Counted from the stretch's first letter, positions 34,983 to 44,220 are shown. The stretch: DNA of 64,000 bases from DATAES01 sp963721305 (GCA_963721305.1 CAVRIR010000003.1:434001-498000), one strand, 5' to 3'. Numbers and translations are program-made. The notes: generated by a model from the letters alone, not told the origin.

Positions 34983-35033
34983 GATCAGGTTCTCTCCTTG
35001 TGAGGTGCAAAGACCGTAGTTGTCGTCTGTCTG

Positions 35034-35743
35034 TCAACGGCCCATTCCGAGTCCGCCGTCGACCGGGAGCACCGCTCCCGTGATGTAACCCGCCTCGGGC
35101 GATGCCAGGAAGTGCACCGCGGCCGCCACTTCTTCCGGCGTGCCGAATCGGCCGGCCGGCACCGCGCCGATGCGTCTGCGTGCGCCACGCGTCGCCGAGC
35201 GCAGCAGTCATGTCCGTCTCGATCGGGCCCGGCGTGACCACGTTGGCGGTGATGCCGCGTCCCGCGTACTCCCGCGCAATCGATCGTGCGAACCCGACGA
35301 GGCCCGCTTTCGCGGCCGCGTAGTTCGCCTGACCGGGCGTCCCGATGTGCCCGGCAACCGACGACACGAAGATCAACCGGCCCCAGCGTGCCTTCATCAT
35401 CCCGGGCACAGAGCGGCGGGCGACGTTGAACGCGCCGGTCAGGCTCGCGTCGATCACCTCCCGCCAGTCCTCGTCCTTCATGCGAACGAGCAACGCGTCG
35501 CGTGCGACGCCCGCGTTCGACACGACGACGGACGGACGGCCCAGCTCGGCCTCGACCTTGCCGAACGTCTCGTCGACCGCGCTCGAATCGGCGACGTCAC
35601 AGGTGAAGCACGGGAACTCGTCTGTTGTCGTCGAGCGGGCGAGCACGGCGACGCGATCACCGTGCGCCGCGAAGCCCCGCGCGCACGCCAACCCGATGCC
35701 TCGAGTTCCACCGGTCACGACGACCGTCGCGCGCGTCGCTCAT
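35034..35743 (-). CDS. fabG: 3-oxoacyl-ACP reductase (two frame breaks)
   Basis: FabG reduces 3-ketoacyl-ACP with NADPH. The central part has the nucleotide loop TGGTRGIGLACARGFA, VVSNAGVARD, the Ser in IFVSSVAGHIGTPGQ, the Tyr and Lys in NYAAAKAGLV and VVTPGPIETDM. After GDAWR, near 35185, the frame changes and the C-terminus continues as AGRFGTPEEVAAAVHFLASP to GGLGMGR and the TGA at 35034. At the 5' end the ATG at 35743 overlaps the fabH stop but is out of frame with the core; a second indel near 35730 in a GC run would fix it. In an essential gene, sequencing errors are the likely cause. Confidence 0.9.
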
Positions 35744-36684
35744 GTCAGTGGATCCCATCGCACGATCGCCGACGCCCACGTCATGCCGGCACCGAACCCG
35801 ACGAACAGGATCAGATCGCCGGGGGAGAGGCGCCCTCGGTTGATCGCGTCGACGAGGGCGAGCGGGACCGACGCCGACGACGTGTTGCCCGTGTGCTCGA
35901 GCACGATCGCCGTCCGCTCCATGGGCAGGCCGAGCTTGGCGTTGGCCGACTCGATGATGCGGATGTTGGCTTGATGCGGCACCACGAGCGCGATGTCGTC
36001 GGCCGACACACCCGCGTGCTGCATCGTGCGTTGCCCCGAGTCGATCATCACCCGCACGGCGCGGCGAAACACCTCCCGCCCCTCCATGTGGATGTAGCCG
36101 CCGATGTCCGCGTCGAGGATGGAACGGAGGGACCCGTCGCACCCGAGGTCCCAGCCGAGCAGGTGACTCCCCGCGCCGCCGTCGTCGGTGGCCGACACCA
36201 CGACGGCGCCCGCACCGTCCGCAAAGAGGACAGCAGTCGACCGATCGTCCCAGTCGAGGATGCGCGACAGCGTCTCGGATCCGATCACCAACACGTGCTC
36301 GGCCGAACCGCTCGCCACGAATTGGTGCGCGGTCACGAGCCCGTAGACGAAGCCCGAGCAAGCCGCATTCAGGTCGAACGCGCCGCAGTCGAGACCGAGC
36401 TCGTGCTGCACGACGGCAGAGGTCGCGGGCACCTGCTGGTCGGGCGTCGTGGTGCACAGGATGAGGAGATCGATGTCCGCCGGCGCGACGTTCGCCTTGT
36501 CCACCGCGGCCTGCCCCGAGGTCACGGCGAGCGCGGAGGTCGTACCGCCGATGCGCCGCTCGCGGATGCCGCTGCGCTCGACGATCCACTCGTCATTCGT
36601 GTCGAGCATGGCCTCGAGGTCTTTGTTGGTGACGACCTTGTCGGGAAGTGCGGTGCCCCAACCGGTGATGCGGGCCGACCTCAT
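35740..36684 (-). CDS. fabH: Beta-ketoacyl-ACP synthase III
   Basis: FabH starts fatty-acid synthesis by condensing acyl-CoA with malonyl-ACP. The 314-residue protein has the Cys in DLNAACSGFVYGL, the His in VVPHQANIRIIES and the Asn in LEHTGNTSSASVPLAL. The N-terminal GWGTALPDKVVTN and TGIRER-like SGIRERRI are typical. Its stop overlaps the fabG start; 21 bases separate it from fabD. Confidence 0.97.
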   Translation of the reverse strand: MRSARITGWGTALPDKVVTNKDLEAMLDTNDEWIVERSGIRERRIGGTTSALAVTSGQAAVDKANVAPADIDLLILCTTTPDQQVPATSAVVQHELGLDCGAFDLNAACSGFVYGLVTAHQFVASGSAEHVLVIGSETLSRILDWDDRSTAVLFADGAGAVVVSATDDGGAGSHLLGWDLGCDGSLRSILDADIGGYIHMEGREVFRRAVRVMIDSGQRTMQHAGVSADDIALVVPHQANIRIIESANAKLGLPMERTAIVLEHTGNTSSASVPLALVDAINRGRLSPGDLILFVGFGAGMTWASAIVRWDPLT

Positions 36685-36705
36685 CCTTCAATCATGGTGT
36701 GTCGC

Positions 36706-37878
36706 TCACGCGGTTCGAAGCCACGCGATCGGTTGGCGCGACATCACTCGTTCTCCGAGGTGCGCGAGGACTCCTTCGATCCGACCCGAGAACGGCGAGC
36801 GCACTTCTGCCTCGCCAACGGTCCCGAGCAGGTCGCCCGCCACGATCGGCCGGCCCGCGTCGAGATCTGCGACCGGCTCGAACAGCCCGGCCGCCGGACT
36901 CACGACCACACGCTCGGTCATGAACAGGTGCTCGCCCTCGTGGGCGACCGCGCCCGCCTCGCCTTCGATCCGCTCGAGCAGCGTGTCGAGATCTGCCGGA
37001 CTCGCCACGGAAAGCGCGCGGCCACCTTCGAGGGTCCGCTTGACCGTGCCCCCGAGCACCGTGCCCGGACCGACTTCGACGAACGTCGTGATCCCTCGGT
37101 CGTGGAGCGTGTGCAGCGACTGCCTCCATCGCACCGGACTGCAGAGCTGTGCCGTCAGCAGCCCAGGCCACTCAGCGGTCTCGTCGTGCGCCGTTGCGTC
37201 GACGTTCGCGACCACTGGGATGTCGAGTGATCGGAACTCGACTTCGGACAGTGCCTTGCGCAACCTGTCGCGCGCCGGGGTCATGAACGGTGTGTGGAAC
37301 GCGCCGCTGACCTTGACGGGAAGGACCTTCGATGCGCCGAGGTCCTTGGCGATCGCACCGGCGGTCGCGATTGCGTCGGGATCACCGGCGACGACGACGT
37401 TGCCCGGCGCGTTGTAGTTCGCGGCCCACACGTCGGCTGCCGCGCGCACGCACGCGATCTCGACCTTGTCGTCGTCGAGCCCGAGCACAGCGCCCATCGT
37501 CCCAGTGCGCTCGTCGGCGGCGACCTGCATGGCCTCACCGCGCTCGACGACGAGCTTGACGCCGTCGGTGAAGTCGAGCGCGCCGGCCGCCGTCAGGGCG
37601 GAGTACTCGCCGAGGCTGTGCCCGGCGGCCACGGACGGCTCGACACCGAGACGCTCGACCGCGTCGAGCGCGACGAGGCTCAGGACATACGTCGCCACCT
37701 GCGCGTTGCGTGTCTGCGTGAGCTCGTCGGCGTCCGCGTCGAGCAGAAGATGCCCGATGTCGCGCCCGGCCGCTTCGGACGCCTCTTGGACGAGCTCCCA
37801 CGATTCGTGTTCGACCCAAGGTCGGCCCATGCCAGGCTTCTGCGATCCCTGGCCGGGGAACGTGAAAGCAATGCTCAT
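36706..37878 (-). CDS. fabD: Malonyl-CoA:ACP transacylase with C-terminal lipoyl-like domain
   Basis: FabD loads malonate onto ACP. Residues 1-310 are the transacylase: FTFPGQGSQKPGMG, the Ser in AAGHSLGEYSALTAAG, VSGAFHTPFM with the His, and VEVGPGTVLGG. About 75 residues are added at the C-terminus. They read as a biotinyl/lipoyl-like barrel (VVVSPAAGLFEP, AGDLLGTVGEAEVRSPFSGR, LAHLGERVMSRQPIAWL) without the Lys of an attachment site. Free FabD ends before this. The first ATG of the open frame, 11 codons upstream, is less likely than the ATG at 37878. Confidence 0.94.
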   Translation of the reverse strand: MSIAFTFPGQGSQKPGMGRPWVEHESWELVQEASEAAGRDIGHLLLDADADELTQTRNAQVATYVLSLVALDAVERLGVEPSVAAGHSLGEYSALTAAGALDFTDGVKLVVERGEAMQVAADERTGTMGAVLGLDDDKVEIACVRAAADVWAANYNAPGNVVVAGDPDAIATAGAIAKDLGASKVLPVKVSGAFHTPFMTPARDRLRKALSEVEFRSLDIPVVANVDATAHDETAEWPGLLTAQLCSPVRWRQSLHTLHDRGITTFVEVGPGTVLGGTVKRTLEGGRALSVASPADLDTLLERIEGEAGAVAHEGEHLFMTERVVVSPAAGLFEPVADLDAGRPIVAGDLLGTVGEAEVRSPFSGRIEGVLAHLGERVMSRQPIAWLRTA

Positions 37879-37983
37879 GCGGTTGGGACTCCAGGGAGTA
37901 GGGGCTTCCATGTCCGACCCACGGTCTCGCCCGGAGGTTTCAGGTGTGTCGCGACTTCGTGAAGAGGGCTCGCAGACGCGGGA

Positions 37984-38118
37984 TCAGCCCGACAGCGCCG
38001 CCGTGCTCGCCGCGAGCTTGCGGCTGCGGAAGATCGCCAGCGCGACGGCCATCGTGACCAGCACCAGCGTTCGCTTCAGGCGGCGGGACCGGCGAGAACC
38101 ACCTTCGTGACGGGACAC
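37984..38118 (-). CDS. Possible small single-pass membrane protein (44 residues)
   Basis: A frame from a GTG at 38118 (or 38121) reads a basic N-terminus, SRHEGGSRRSRRLKR, a hydrophobic helix TLVLVTMAVALAIF, and a short polar end. The layout is that of a one-pass membrane peptide. It lies upstream of fabD in the same direction and divergent from the tRNA. No homology is recognised; it could be chance. Confidence 0.4.
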   Translation of the reverse strand: MSRHEGGSRRSRRLKRTLVLVTMAVALAIFRSRKLAASTAALSG

Positions 38119-38143
38119 CACGCGAGGTTACGCTCGTCGCCCC

Positions 38144-38217
38144 GCCCCGGTATCCCAACTGGCAGAGGAAGCGGACTCAAAACCCGCACAGTGAGGGTTC
38201 GAATCCCTCTCGGGGCA
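38144..38217 (+). tRNA. tRNA with anticodon CAA (Leu by anticodon), short variable arm
   Basis: The acceptor stem GCCCCGG (38144-38150) pairs with TCGGGGC (38210-38216), then discriminator A. The T arm GAGGG-TTCGAAT-CCCTC is perfect. The anticodon stem GCGGA/CCCGC (one A-C mismatch next to the loop) holds the loop CTCAAAA, so the anticodon is CAA (38178-38180). The D arm is TCC/GGA with GG in the loop. The variable region is only five bases (ACAGT). Normal tRNA-Leu is class II with a long variable arm, so this is an unusual isoacceptor. No CCA is encoded. Confidence 0.85.
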
Positions 38218-38232
38218 CGAACACATGTTCGA
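38217..38232. promoter_or_regulatory. LexA/SOS-box-like palindrome
   Basis: The sequence ACGAACACATGTTCGA matches 11 of the 12 fixed positions of the actinobacterial SOS box (TCGAAC-N4-GTTCGA). It begins on the tRNA discriminator base. No gene starts close by on either strand: 235 bases (38218-38452) without a convincing gene follow. It may be chance, or a site for a small unrecognised transcript. Confidence 0.4.
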
Positions 38233-38452
38233 GAGCACGTCCGCTTCGATCTGCTGGTGCTCTCCGCCGAGAAACGCTACGTTGCCGGCGCGGGAACTCA
38301 CGGTCCCGTCGTCCGCCTAGACCCCGCGCTCGACATCCGTCCGACGAACGCTCTGTCAGGTGGACCTCGGCCTGCCACCAACCCCCCGCGGCTGGCTGAC
38401 CGCATCGCCCCCCTGACGGGGCGTTCGTCTGAGGTGACGCGCTCCCGCTGGT

Positions 38453-39169
38453 TCAGCGCGGTGGTGGGGGAATCACGACCGTGATCGAGTCGGTGTTGTT
38501 CGTACCGTTCGTTTCTCCACCGATTCCGGTCGGCAGGGTCACGGTCCCTTGCCATGTGCCTGGTGCGTCGACCCGCCATTCCACGAGCAGGGACACGACC
38601 GAGGTCGCTCCTGGTGCGATTACCAAGCCGCCGACCGACGTGAACGTCACCCCGGATGAGTCGATGACGGAAGTCCAGTCAGGCGCGATCACGACCGACG
38701 GGATGAGTGGGCCTGGTCCCTCCAATATCGCGAGAGTGAGGCTGAAGGTCATCGGCCCTGTGGTCGGGGCGCTACCAACGTTCGTGATCGTGATGGTGTA
38801 CCGCCCGCTGAACCCGACCCGCGGCCCGTCGATCGTCGGCATCAAGTCGGGCACGGGCACCGGCGCCGTCGTGGTCGTGGTCGCCCCCGCGGTCGTGGTC
38901 GTGGTCGCCGCCGCGGTGGTCGAGGTGACCTGCGCGGCCGTCGATGGAGCGACCTCGGACGACGGACAAGACGCAGCGTCCGCGCGACTGGCGTTGCTCA
39001 CGGTCAGCGCAGCTCCGACGGACAGCACCACGATGACGGCCACTCCGCCGCCGAACCCGAGTCGGCGAGCCATCCGAAGAAGCAGGATCCCGCCTCCGAG
39101 CAAAGCCAACGCCAACAGCACCAAAACCAGCGTGCTGCTGCCCGTCCTGGGCAGCGGGCAATCAACCAT
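38453..39169 (-). CDS. Exported beta-rich protein with N-terminal LPXTG-like segment
   Basis: The frame from the ATG at 39169 starts VDCPLPRTGSS, followed by a hydrophobic helix and RMARR, which is the layout of a C-terminal sortase signal, but here it is at the N-terminus. A second hydrophobic stretch (FGGGVAVIVVLSVGAALTV) ends in an AxA-like site (SRADA). Then come a Thr-rich linker and a CARDB/DUF11-like beta domain (GRYTITITNVGSAPTTGPM), ending in a Pro-rich tail. The true start may be the Met of MARRLGFGG, giving an ordinary signal peptide. The protein is probably exported. Confidence 0.65.
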   Translation of the reverse strand: MVDCPLPRTGSSTLVLVLLALALLGGGILLLRMARRLGFGGGVAVIVVLSVGAALTVSNASRADAASCPSSEVAPSTAAQVTSTTAAATTTTTAGATTTTTAPVPVPDLMPTIDGPRVGFSGRYTITITNVGSAPTTGPMTFSLTLAILEGPGPLIPSVVIAPDWTSVIDSSGVTFTSVGGLVIAPGATSVVSLLVEWRVDAPGTWQGTVTLPTGIGGETNGTNNTDSITVVIPPPPR

Positions 39170-39302
39170 CGCGGTATCTCCCACCGGTAGCTGAGGGGAC
39201 GACCACGCTCCCGCCACGAGCGGTCGAGGCAAGCTAACAGGCCACGTTTGTCGTCGGCGGCGATACCCGCCGGAGCGTTGCCCGGTTGCTTACGATCCGC
39301 GC

Positions 39303-39626
39303 GTGATCTTCATCACTGCAAAGTTCCTCGTGAAGCCCGAGCATGCGGACGCGTGGCCGAACCTCACGCGCGCGTTCACCGACGCCACGCGGAGCGAGCC
39401 CGGATGCCTGTGGTTCGACTGGTCGCGCAGCCTCGACGATCCGACCGAGTACGTCCTCGTCGAGGCGTTCCGCGACGGAGATGCCGGTGCCGCCCATGTG
39501 CGCTCGGAGCACTTCGCGTCCGCCACGTCGACGCTCCCTCGGTACCTCGTCGAGACGCCACGCATCGTGAGTCAGAACATCGAGCAGGACGACTGGTCCG
39601 AGCTCGGAGAGATGCGCGTCGACTGA
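39303..39626 (+). CDS. Antibiotic-biosynthesis-monooxygenase-like (YgiN family) protein
   Basis: A 107-residue dimeric ferredoxin-like-fold protein starting with GTG. ITAKFLVKPEHADAWPNL, SEPGCLWFDWSRSLDDP and YVLVEAFRDGDAGAAHVRSEHF are the usual three blocks, including the His of HVRSEHF. Members are cofactor-free quinol monooxygenases or haem-degrading enzymes; the substrate is not evident. Confidence 0.88.
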   Translation: MIFITAKFLVKPEHADAWPNLTRAFTDATRSEPGCLWFDWSRSLDDPTEYVLVEAFRDGDAGAAHVRSEHFASATSTLPRYLVETPRIVSQNIEQDDWSELGEMRVD

Positions 39627-39691
39627 CGGTCAGATGTGGGAGACGATCGCGTTCACCCGGTCAGTTCACCGAACGTTCACTCACCCGTCCC

Positions 39692-40155
39692 TCAGCTGAG
39701 GTTCGAGTCGGTGCGCGCGCCGAACCACGCGGGCGCGCTGATCTCGGGGTTGGGCAACGGCGTCACTCCGCGCTCGGCCAGGAGCGCGGCGAAGCCTTCG
39801 GGGTCGGCGGGAACCCGCGCGGGTCGCCCATCATGATCTCGAGCAGCAACGCGCCGTCCGAGCCGGCTTCGATCGGGCCGAAGACGGCGCCCTTCTCGAG
39901 GACGATGTTCGTGCCCGGTCCGCAGCGCTCGTCGCCGACCGTGATCTCGCCATCGAGCACGTAGACGATGTGATCGCTCATGTGTCCGTGACGCTCGGTC
40001 AACATGCCGGCGTCGTAGCGGGCGTAGAGGACGAGCAGGCCGGGCGTCCACTCCAGGTACTTCTCCCACACAGAGACGCGGCGGTCACCGTGCTGCTGCG
40101 CCTTCACCTCTTGCCACTCGACGTTCTCGAGATGGGTGATCTTCAACTCGGCCAT
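39692..40155 (-). CDS. Cupin-domain protein (one frame break)
   Basis: A protein of about 154 residues with one cupin barrel: RHGHMSDHIVYVLDGEITVGD supplies the metal His and Glu and GAVFGPIEAGSDGALLLEIM the second motif. After MGDPR, near 39820, the frame shifts and the end continues as PADPEGFAALLAERGVTPLP to a stop at 39692. Cupins of this kind are small dioxygenases or binding proteins. Function unknown. Confidence 0.8.
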
Positions 40156-40191
40156 GCCAAGACCTTGACATGCCGCGAAGCCCGGGGAGAC

Positions 40192-40632
40192 TCAGCGACG
40201 CCGGGAGTTCGTCAGGTCTTGGTACGCGTGCTGCATCGCGTCGGGGTTGTCCTGCTGCAGCAGCGCGATCTCGTTGCCACTGCGATCGCGCAGCACGAGG
40301 CACGGACCATCGGGCACGCCGACCCGTACCGCCGTCGCGAGCCACCCGGTCGCCTGCAACCACTCGGACGTGTTGTGCAAAGAGCGCACCGTCCAGATCG
40401 GCAGGCAACTCGGGACCGGTCGATGGTCCGCGAGCAGCACGAGCGGCGATCCTTCCGGACCGACGCGTACGGCGGCGACGTCGGCGCCGAACGCTTCGAA
40501 GTGCCACACCAGGTCCGCGCCGAGCACCTCGTCGTACCAGGCGAGGTCGGCGCGCAGGTCGCTCGTGCCGATGTAGAGGTAGGCGAGTCGTCCGAGCGGG
40601 AAGGGATCGTCGCCGGTCGATGGGCCGGGCAC
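40192..40632 (-). CDS. VOC/glyoxalase-fold protein
   Basis: A 146-residue protein of the vicinal oxygen chelate superfamily. GRLAYLYIGTSDLRADLAWY opens the first beta-alpha-beta module and PCLVLRDRSGNEIALLQQ closes the second. The Glu in NEIALL is a usual metal ligand. Members include glyoxalases, dioxygenases and resistance proteins; there is no clue to the substrate. It lies 9 bases after the end of malQ and may be transcribed with it. Confidence 0.85.
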   Translation of the reverse strand: MPGPSTGDDPFPLGRLAYLYIGTSDLRADLAWYDEVLGADLVWHFEAFGADVAAVRVGPEGSPLVLLADHRPVPSCLPIWTVRSLHNTSEWLQATGWLATAVRVGVPDGPCLVLRDRSGNEIALLQQDNPDAMQHAYQDLTNSRRR

Positions 40633-40641
40633 AGCCGCAGG

Positions 40642-42490
40642 CTACGAGGAGCCGAACGCGTCAGCGACAGCGACGCGCACCTGCGGGTCGACGACGATCT
40701 CGTCGATCGTGACCGGCAACGCGAGCGACCAGTTCGGCCGCTCGACCGTGGTGCCGGGGATGTTCGGGCGCTCCTCGACGCAGAGCGCGTCGTCGATGGA
40801 CGCCGCGCGTATGCGAGAAGGCGCGGACGCCAGCCGGCGATACGTCTCGATCACGACCTCGTCGACCGGCGCATCGTCGGGGAGGCCGGTGAGGTCGCAG
40901 AGGCGACGACGATGCGCGTCGATCCCTGCCTCGTTCGGTTCGATGCCGACGCTGTCGTTGCTCATCGATGTCCGCGCCGGTCCAAACGCCGGCGATCGTC
41001 GGTAGGTCGTGCGTCGACACGGACGCGAGCGCGTGGTGCGGAAAGGACTCCGGCGGCCCCGGCTCGAACCACACGACGCGGTAGGACATCACCGCTCGGT
41101 CCGCGAGCCGCTCACGGACCTCGTCCTCGACCGTTCCGAGATCCTCGCCCACGATTTCGGCGCCGGCCCGCACGCTCTCGAGCGCGACGATGTCGAGGAG
41201 CTCGGTAGCCGGGATAGCGCACGTACGTGCCTTCTTCGGCGTTGCAGCCTTCGGGAATCCAGAACAGACGGAACAGACCCATTACGTGATCGATGCGGAG
41301 CGCGCCCATGTGCCGCAGCGCGGCGCGGATGGTCTCCACGAACGGTTCGTAACCGACGGCGCGCAACTTCCACGGCACGAACGGGGGCAGGCCCCAGTCC
41401 TGACCGCCGAGGTTGAACTCGTCGGGCGGCGCACCGACGCGCACGCCGGGTGCGAGCACGTCGCTCCACGTCCACGCGTCCGCGCCGTCGGGATCGATGC
41501 TGATGGCAAGGTCGCCGAGAATCGGAACCTCGGCCGCGGCCAGCGCCACCTGCTCGTCGAGCAGCCACTGGACCCACGAGTGGAACCGCACTCGCTCGTC
41601 GTTCGCAGCGGCGAAACGCTCGACGCCCGGACTGTCCGCCCGGCGGTGCTCGGACGGCCACTCGGTCCATCGCGAGCCGTGTCGCTCCGGCGAGCGTGCA
41701 GTAGACCGCGTACTGCCGCAGGCCTGAGCCCTGTTCGCTGACGTAGGCCTCGAACCGCGGGTCGCCCTCGAAGTCGGACCAGAGCCGCTCGAGCGCGTTG
41801 GCCTTCAGCGCGTGGACATGGTTGCGGTAGATCACCCGTGAGGCGTTCAGCGCACGACCGGCGGCGGCGGCTTCGCACAACAGCGAGTCGCCGGCGTCGT
41901 AGCCGGGCACATCCTCGATGCGCACGTACAGCGGATTGCGAAAGCGGCGGCTGCTCGGGAAGTACGGGCTGGGCTCGGGATCGGGCAGCGGGCGCGGCGC
42001 GTGGAGCGGGTTGACGCCGATGTAGCCGCGCGCCGAGCTGTGCCGACCACTTGGCAAGTGCGCGTAGATCACCGAGGTCGCCCATGCCCCAACTGGTCGA
42101 CGACCGCGCCGCGTAGAGCTGCACCGTCCAACCCCACGCACGCTCGCCGCGCGCGACGTGGCAGCGATCGGGCGTCACGACGAGGCGAGTCGTCGCGCCG
42201 CCGTCGCTGGGCAGGAGATCGTGGTAACCGAGCGGAAGGTCAGGCGGTAGCCGGTCCGACGCGCTGACTCTCGTACCGTCCTCGAGCAGCAGCTCCGCCG
42301 AGCGGTGGATGGGCGGCCCGTCGCCGTGGCGCACGAACCACACCGGCCGCGTCTGGGGCGGTGGATCCTCGACGTCGCCGAGCCCGCCCATCGCCACCCG
42401 GAGCTGCCGACGGACGGGATCGGGCGTCTCGTGCCACTCGCCCCGGATGTCGTAGTAGCCGTCCTCGATTCCCCACGCATCGGTTGCCAT
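40642..42490 (-). CDS. malQ: 4-alpha-glucanotransferase (amylomaltase; about four frame breaks)
   Basis: MalQ (GH77) transfers maltosyl units between glucans. Conserved blocks are all present but spread over three frames: WGMGDLGDLRALAKWSAQLG, YIGVNPLHAPRPLPDPEPSP, VIYRNHVHALKANALERLW, GALRIDHVMGLFRLFWIP with the nucleophile Asp, EIVGEDLGTVEDEV with the acid/base Glu, and STHDLPTIAGVWTGAD with the third Asp. Breaks lie near 42033, 41660, 41205 and 40960. The N-terminal part (about 170 residues before the barrel) matches the long actinobacterial form. Real loss of function is possible, but every catalytic residue survives. Confidence 0.88.
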
Positions 42491-42495
42491 CGGCC

Positions 42496-42994
42496 CTACC
42501 GATCTGTACCAGGGCCTCGACCCTGGTGGTTCCGGATGAATCCCTTCAGCTGTGCGACATCCACGGCAGAACAAGTCTGCTTGTTCAGCCACGCCGTCGC
42601 GACGATGCGGTCGGGCAGATCCGGGTTGGGAGCGACGGCGACCTTGTCACCGGCGAGCTGCGTCAGCGACTGCACCGCGCTCGGATCGAGGTCGCGGTAC
42701 TGGATCAGCACGAGACCGGCCTCGAGTGCACCGACCTGTGACGGGCGCGACAACGGTTGGTCGAGCACGCCTCCGGCGTAGTTGCCGGGAGTGTGGGGTC
42801 CGGATGTCGGGGGATCGGTCGTGTACTTCGGCTCCGACGCGCCGGGCAGGACGTGCTGGAGGTTCGAGTCGAGCGGTTCCTTCTTCGCCTGCCCGCATGC
42901 AACAGAGCCGGTGCCGGACGAGCAACCCAGCATCGGCAGCGACGACGAGCGCGACCACGACCAGCAACACGGCAGGACCGATGACGGGTTGCAT
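42496..42994 (-). CDS. DUF3105 membrane-anchored protein (one frame break)
   Basis: From the ATG at 42994 a membrane helix is read (PVIGPAVLLVVVALVVAADA). Near 42930 the frame changes, and the DUF3105 domain follows: PKYTTDPPTSGPHTPGNYAGG, VLIQYRDLDPSAVQSL, DLPDRIVATAW. DUF3105 proteins are single-pass proteins of unknown function with the domain outside. The ATG at 42933 would give only the domain. The helix is in the same frame as the end of the EamA gene upstream. Confidence 0.75.
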
Positions 42995-43861
42995 GCGCGG
43001 TCGCCGCAGCCGCGTCGGCGGATGGACGAGCGCGATGCCAGCGATGATCAGCAAGCCGCCCCAGACGAGACGCCATTCGAAGGGTTCGTCGAGCACGACG
43101 ACTCCTACGGTCACTGCGACGACGGGGATGACATAGGTGACCAACGAGGCGCGGGTCGCGCCGAGCTCGGCGATCACGCGGTAGTTGAGGATGTACGCGA
43201 TGCCCGTACCGAACACGCCGAGCAACACGATCGCGAGGACGCGGTGCGGGTCGAGGTGGATGCCCGACGAGATCGACGTGCCGATCGCGAGTGGGAGCGA
43301 CAACAAGGTCGCCATCAGAAGCTGACCGGTGGCGGCGATCGTCGGATCGACGGTGGTGAGGTGCTTGCGCATGTAAGCGAACGCGACGCCGTAGGACGCG
43401 CCCGCGAGCACTGCGGCAATCGACCCGGTGATGGACGAGTGCGCGAGGTCGCCGCCGCCGAGCCCGGCGGCGACGCTCACGCCGGCGAAGCCCAGCAGGA
43501 GCCCGACGACCTGGATCGGCTTGAGCCGGTCCTTCAGGTACACGGCGGCGATGATGGCTGTGAACAGCGGCGTCGACGCGTTCAGCACTGCGGTCACCGC
43601 GCTGGTGATCCGCTCCTCGCCCCACGCGAGCATGGTGAACGGGAGGACGTTGGCGAACAGCGCGGCGACCAGGAACCGCGGCCACATGTTCCTGAGATCC
43701 GGCAGCGATCGGTGGCGCACTCGAAGCAAGATGATCAGCACCAACGCGCCGAGCCCGACGCGCGCGCACGCGACCGTCGCGGGACTCATCCCCTCGACCG
43801 ACACCTTGATGAACAGGAACGACCAGCCCCAGATGAACGCGAGCAGCAGGAGTCGCTTCAT
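42995..43861 (-). CDS. EamA/DMT-family transporter
   Basis: A protein of about 289 residues with ten predicted membrane helices in two EamA repeats: FIWGWSFLFIKVSVEGMSPA and ANVLPFTMLAWGEERITS in the first half, AYILNYRVIAELGATRASL and VVVLDEPFEWRLVWGG in the second. It probably exports small metabolites. No stop is found before the next gene: the frame runs on into the membrane helix of the DUF3105 gene, so a stop has been lost or a base is wrong near 42995. The end given is where homology stops. Confidence 0.85.
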
Positions 43862-43926
43862 CGCATCCGGGGGACTCGCATGAGGCAGACAGTCTGGGAG
43901 ATTCGGTCCACGCCTACAATGCGCGC

Positions 43927-44220
43927 ATGTCGAGGTCGATGCTCGAACGCCGCCTGCAAGAGGTGGGCGAGCGGCTGAAGCAGCTTCGAGAGGAGCTCGT
44001 CATCACGGACGAGCAGGCTTCTCACTTCACCGAAGCCGCCGATGACGCACGCATTCGGGCGCTCGTGTCCGAGACGCCGCTCGCTGATCGGGAGCACCAC
44101 GAGGCACAGCGTCATGCTGACGCCTACGAACGCCATCGATCCGAGGTTCTGACCTCGATCGAACGACTCGAACGCCAACAGGACGAGTTGCTCGATCGAC
44201 TGACCGCCGAATCCCGCTGA
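43927..44220 (+). CDS. Conserved coiled-coil protein
   Basis: A 97-residue, highly charged helical protein: MLERRLQEVGERLKQLREEL at the start and RHRSEVLTSIERLERQQDEL near the end form two long helices, with ADDARIRALVSETPLADREH between them. Similar small coiled-coil proteins are found next to regulators in actinobacteria; the function is unknown. It lies 49 bases before the pdtaR-like gene in the same direction. Confidence 0.75.
   Translation: MSRSMLERRLQEVGERLKQLREELVITDEQASHFTEAADDARIRALVSETPLADREHHEAQRHADAYERHRSEVLTSIERLERQQDELLDRLTAESR

Noticed and set aside
38144..38217. The tRNA as selC (tRNA-Sec) for the candidate selenoprotein
   Set aside because: TCA can be read one base out of register in the loop, but the length is 74 bases, the variable arm is five bases and the acceptor stem is seven bp. 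tRNA-Sec is over 90 bases with a long arm and an eight-bp acceptor.
38218..38452. Open frame through the gap after the tRNA
   Set aside because: The plus-strand frame 38107-38484 covers the tRNA itself and is low-complexity; I see no gene in this gap beyond the SOS-box-like site at its edge.
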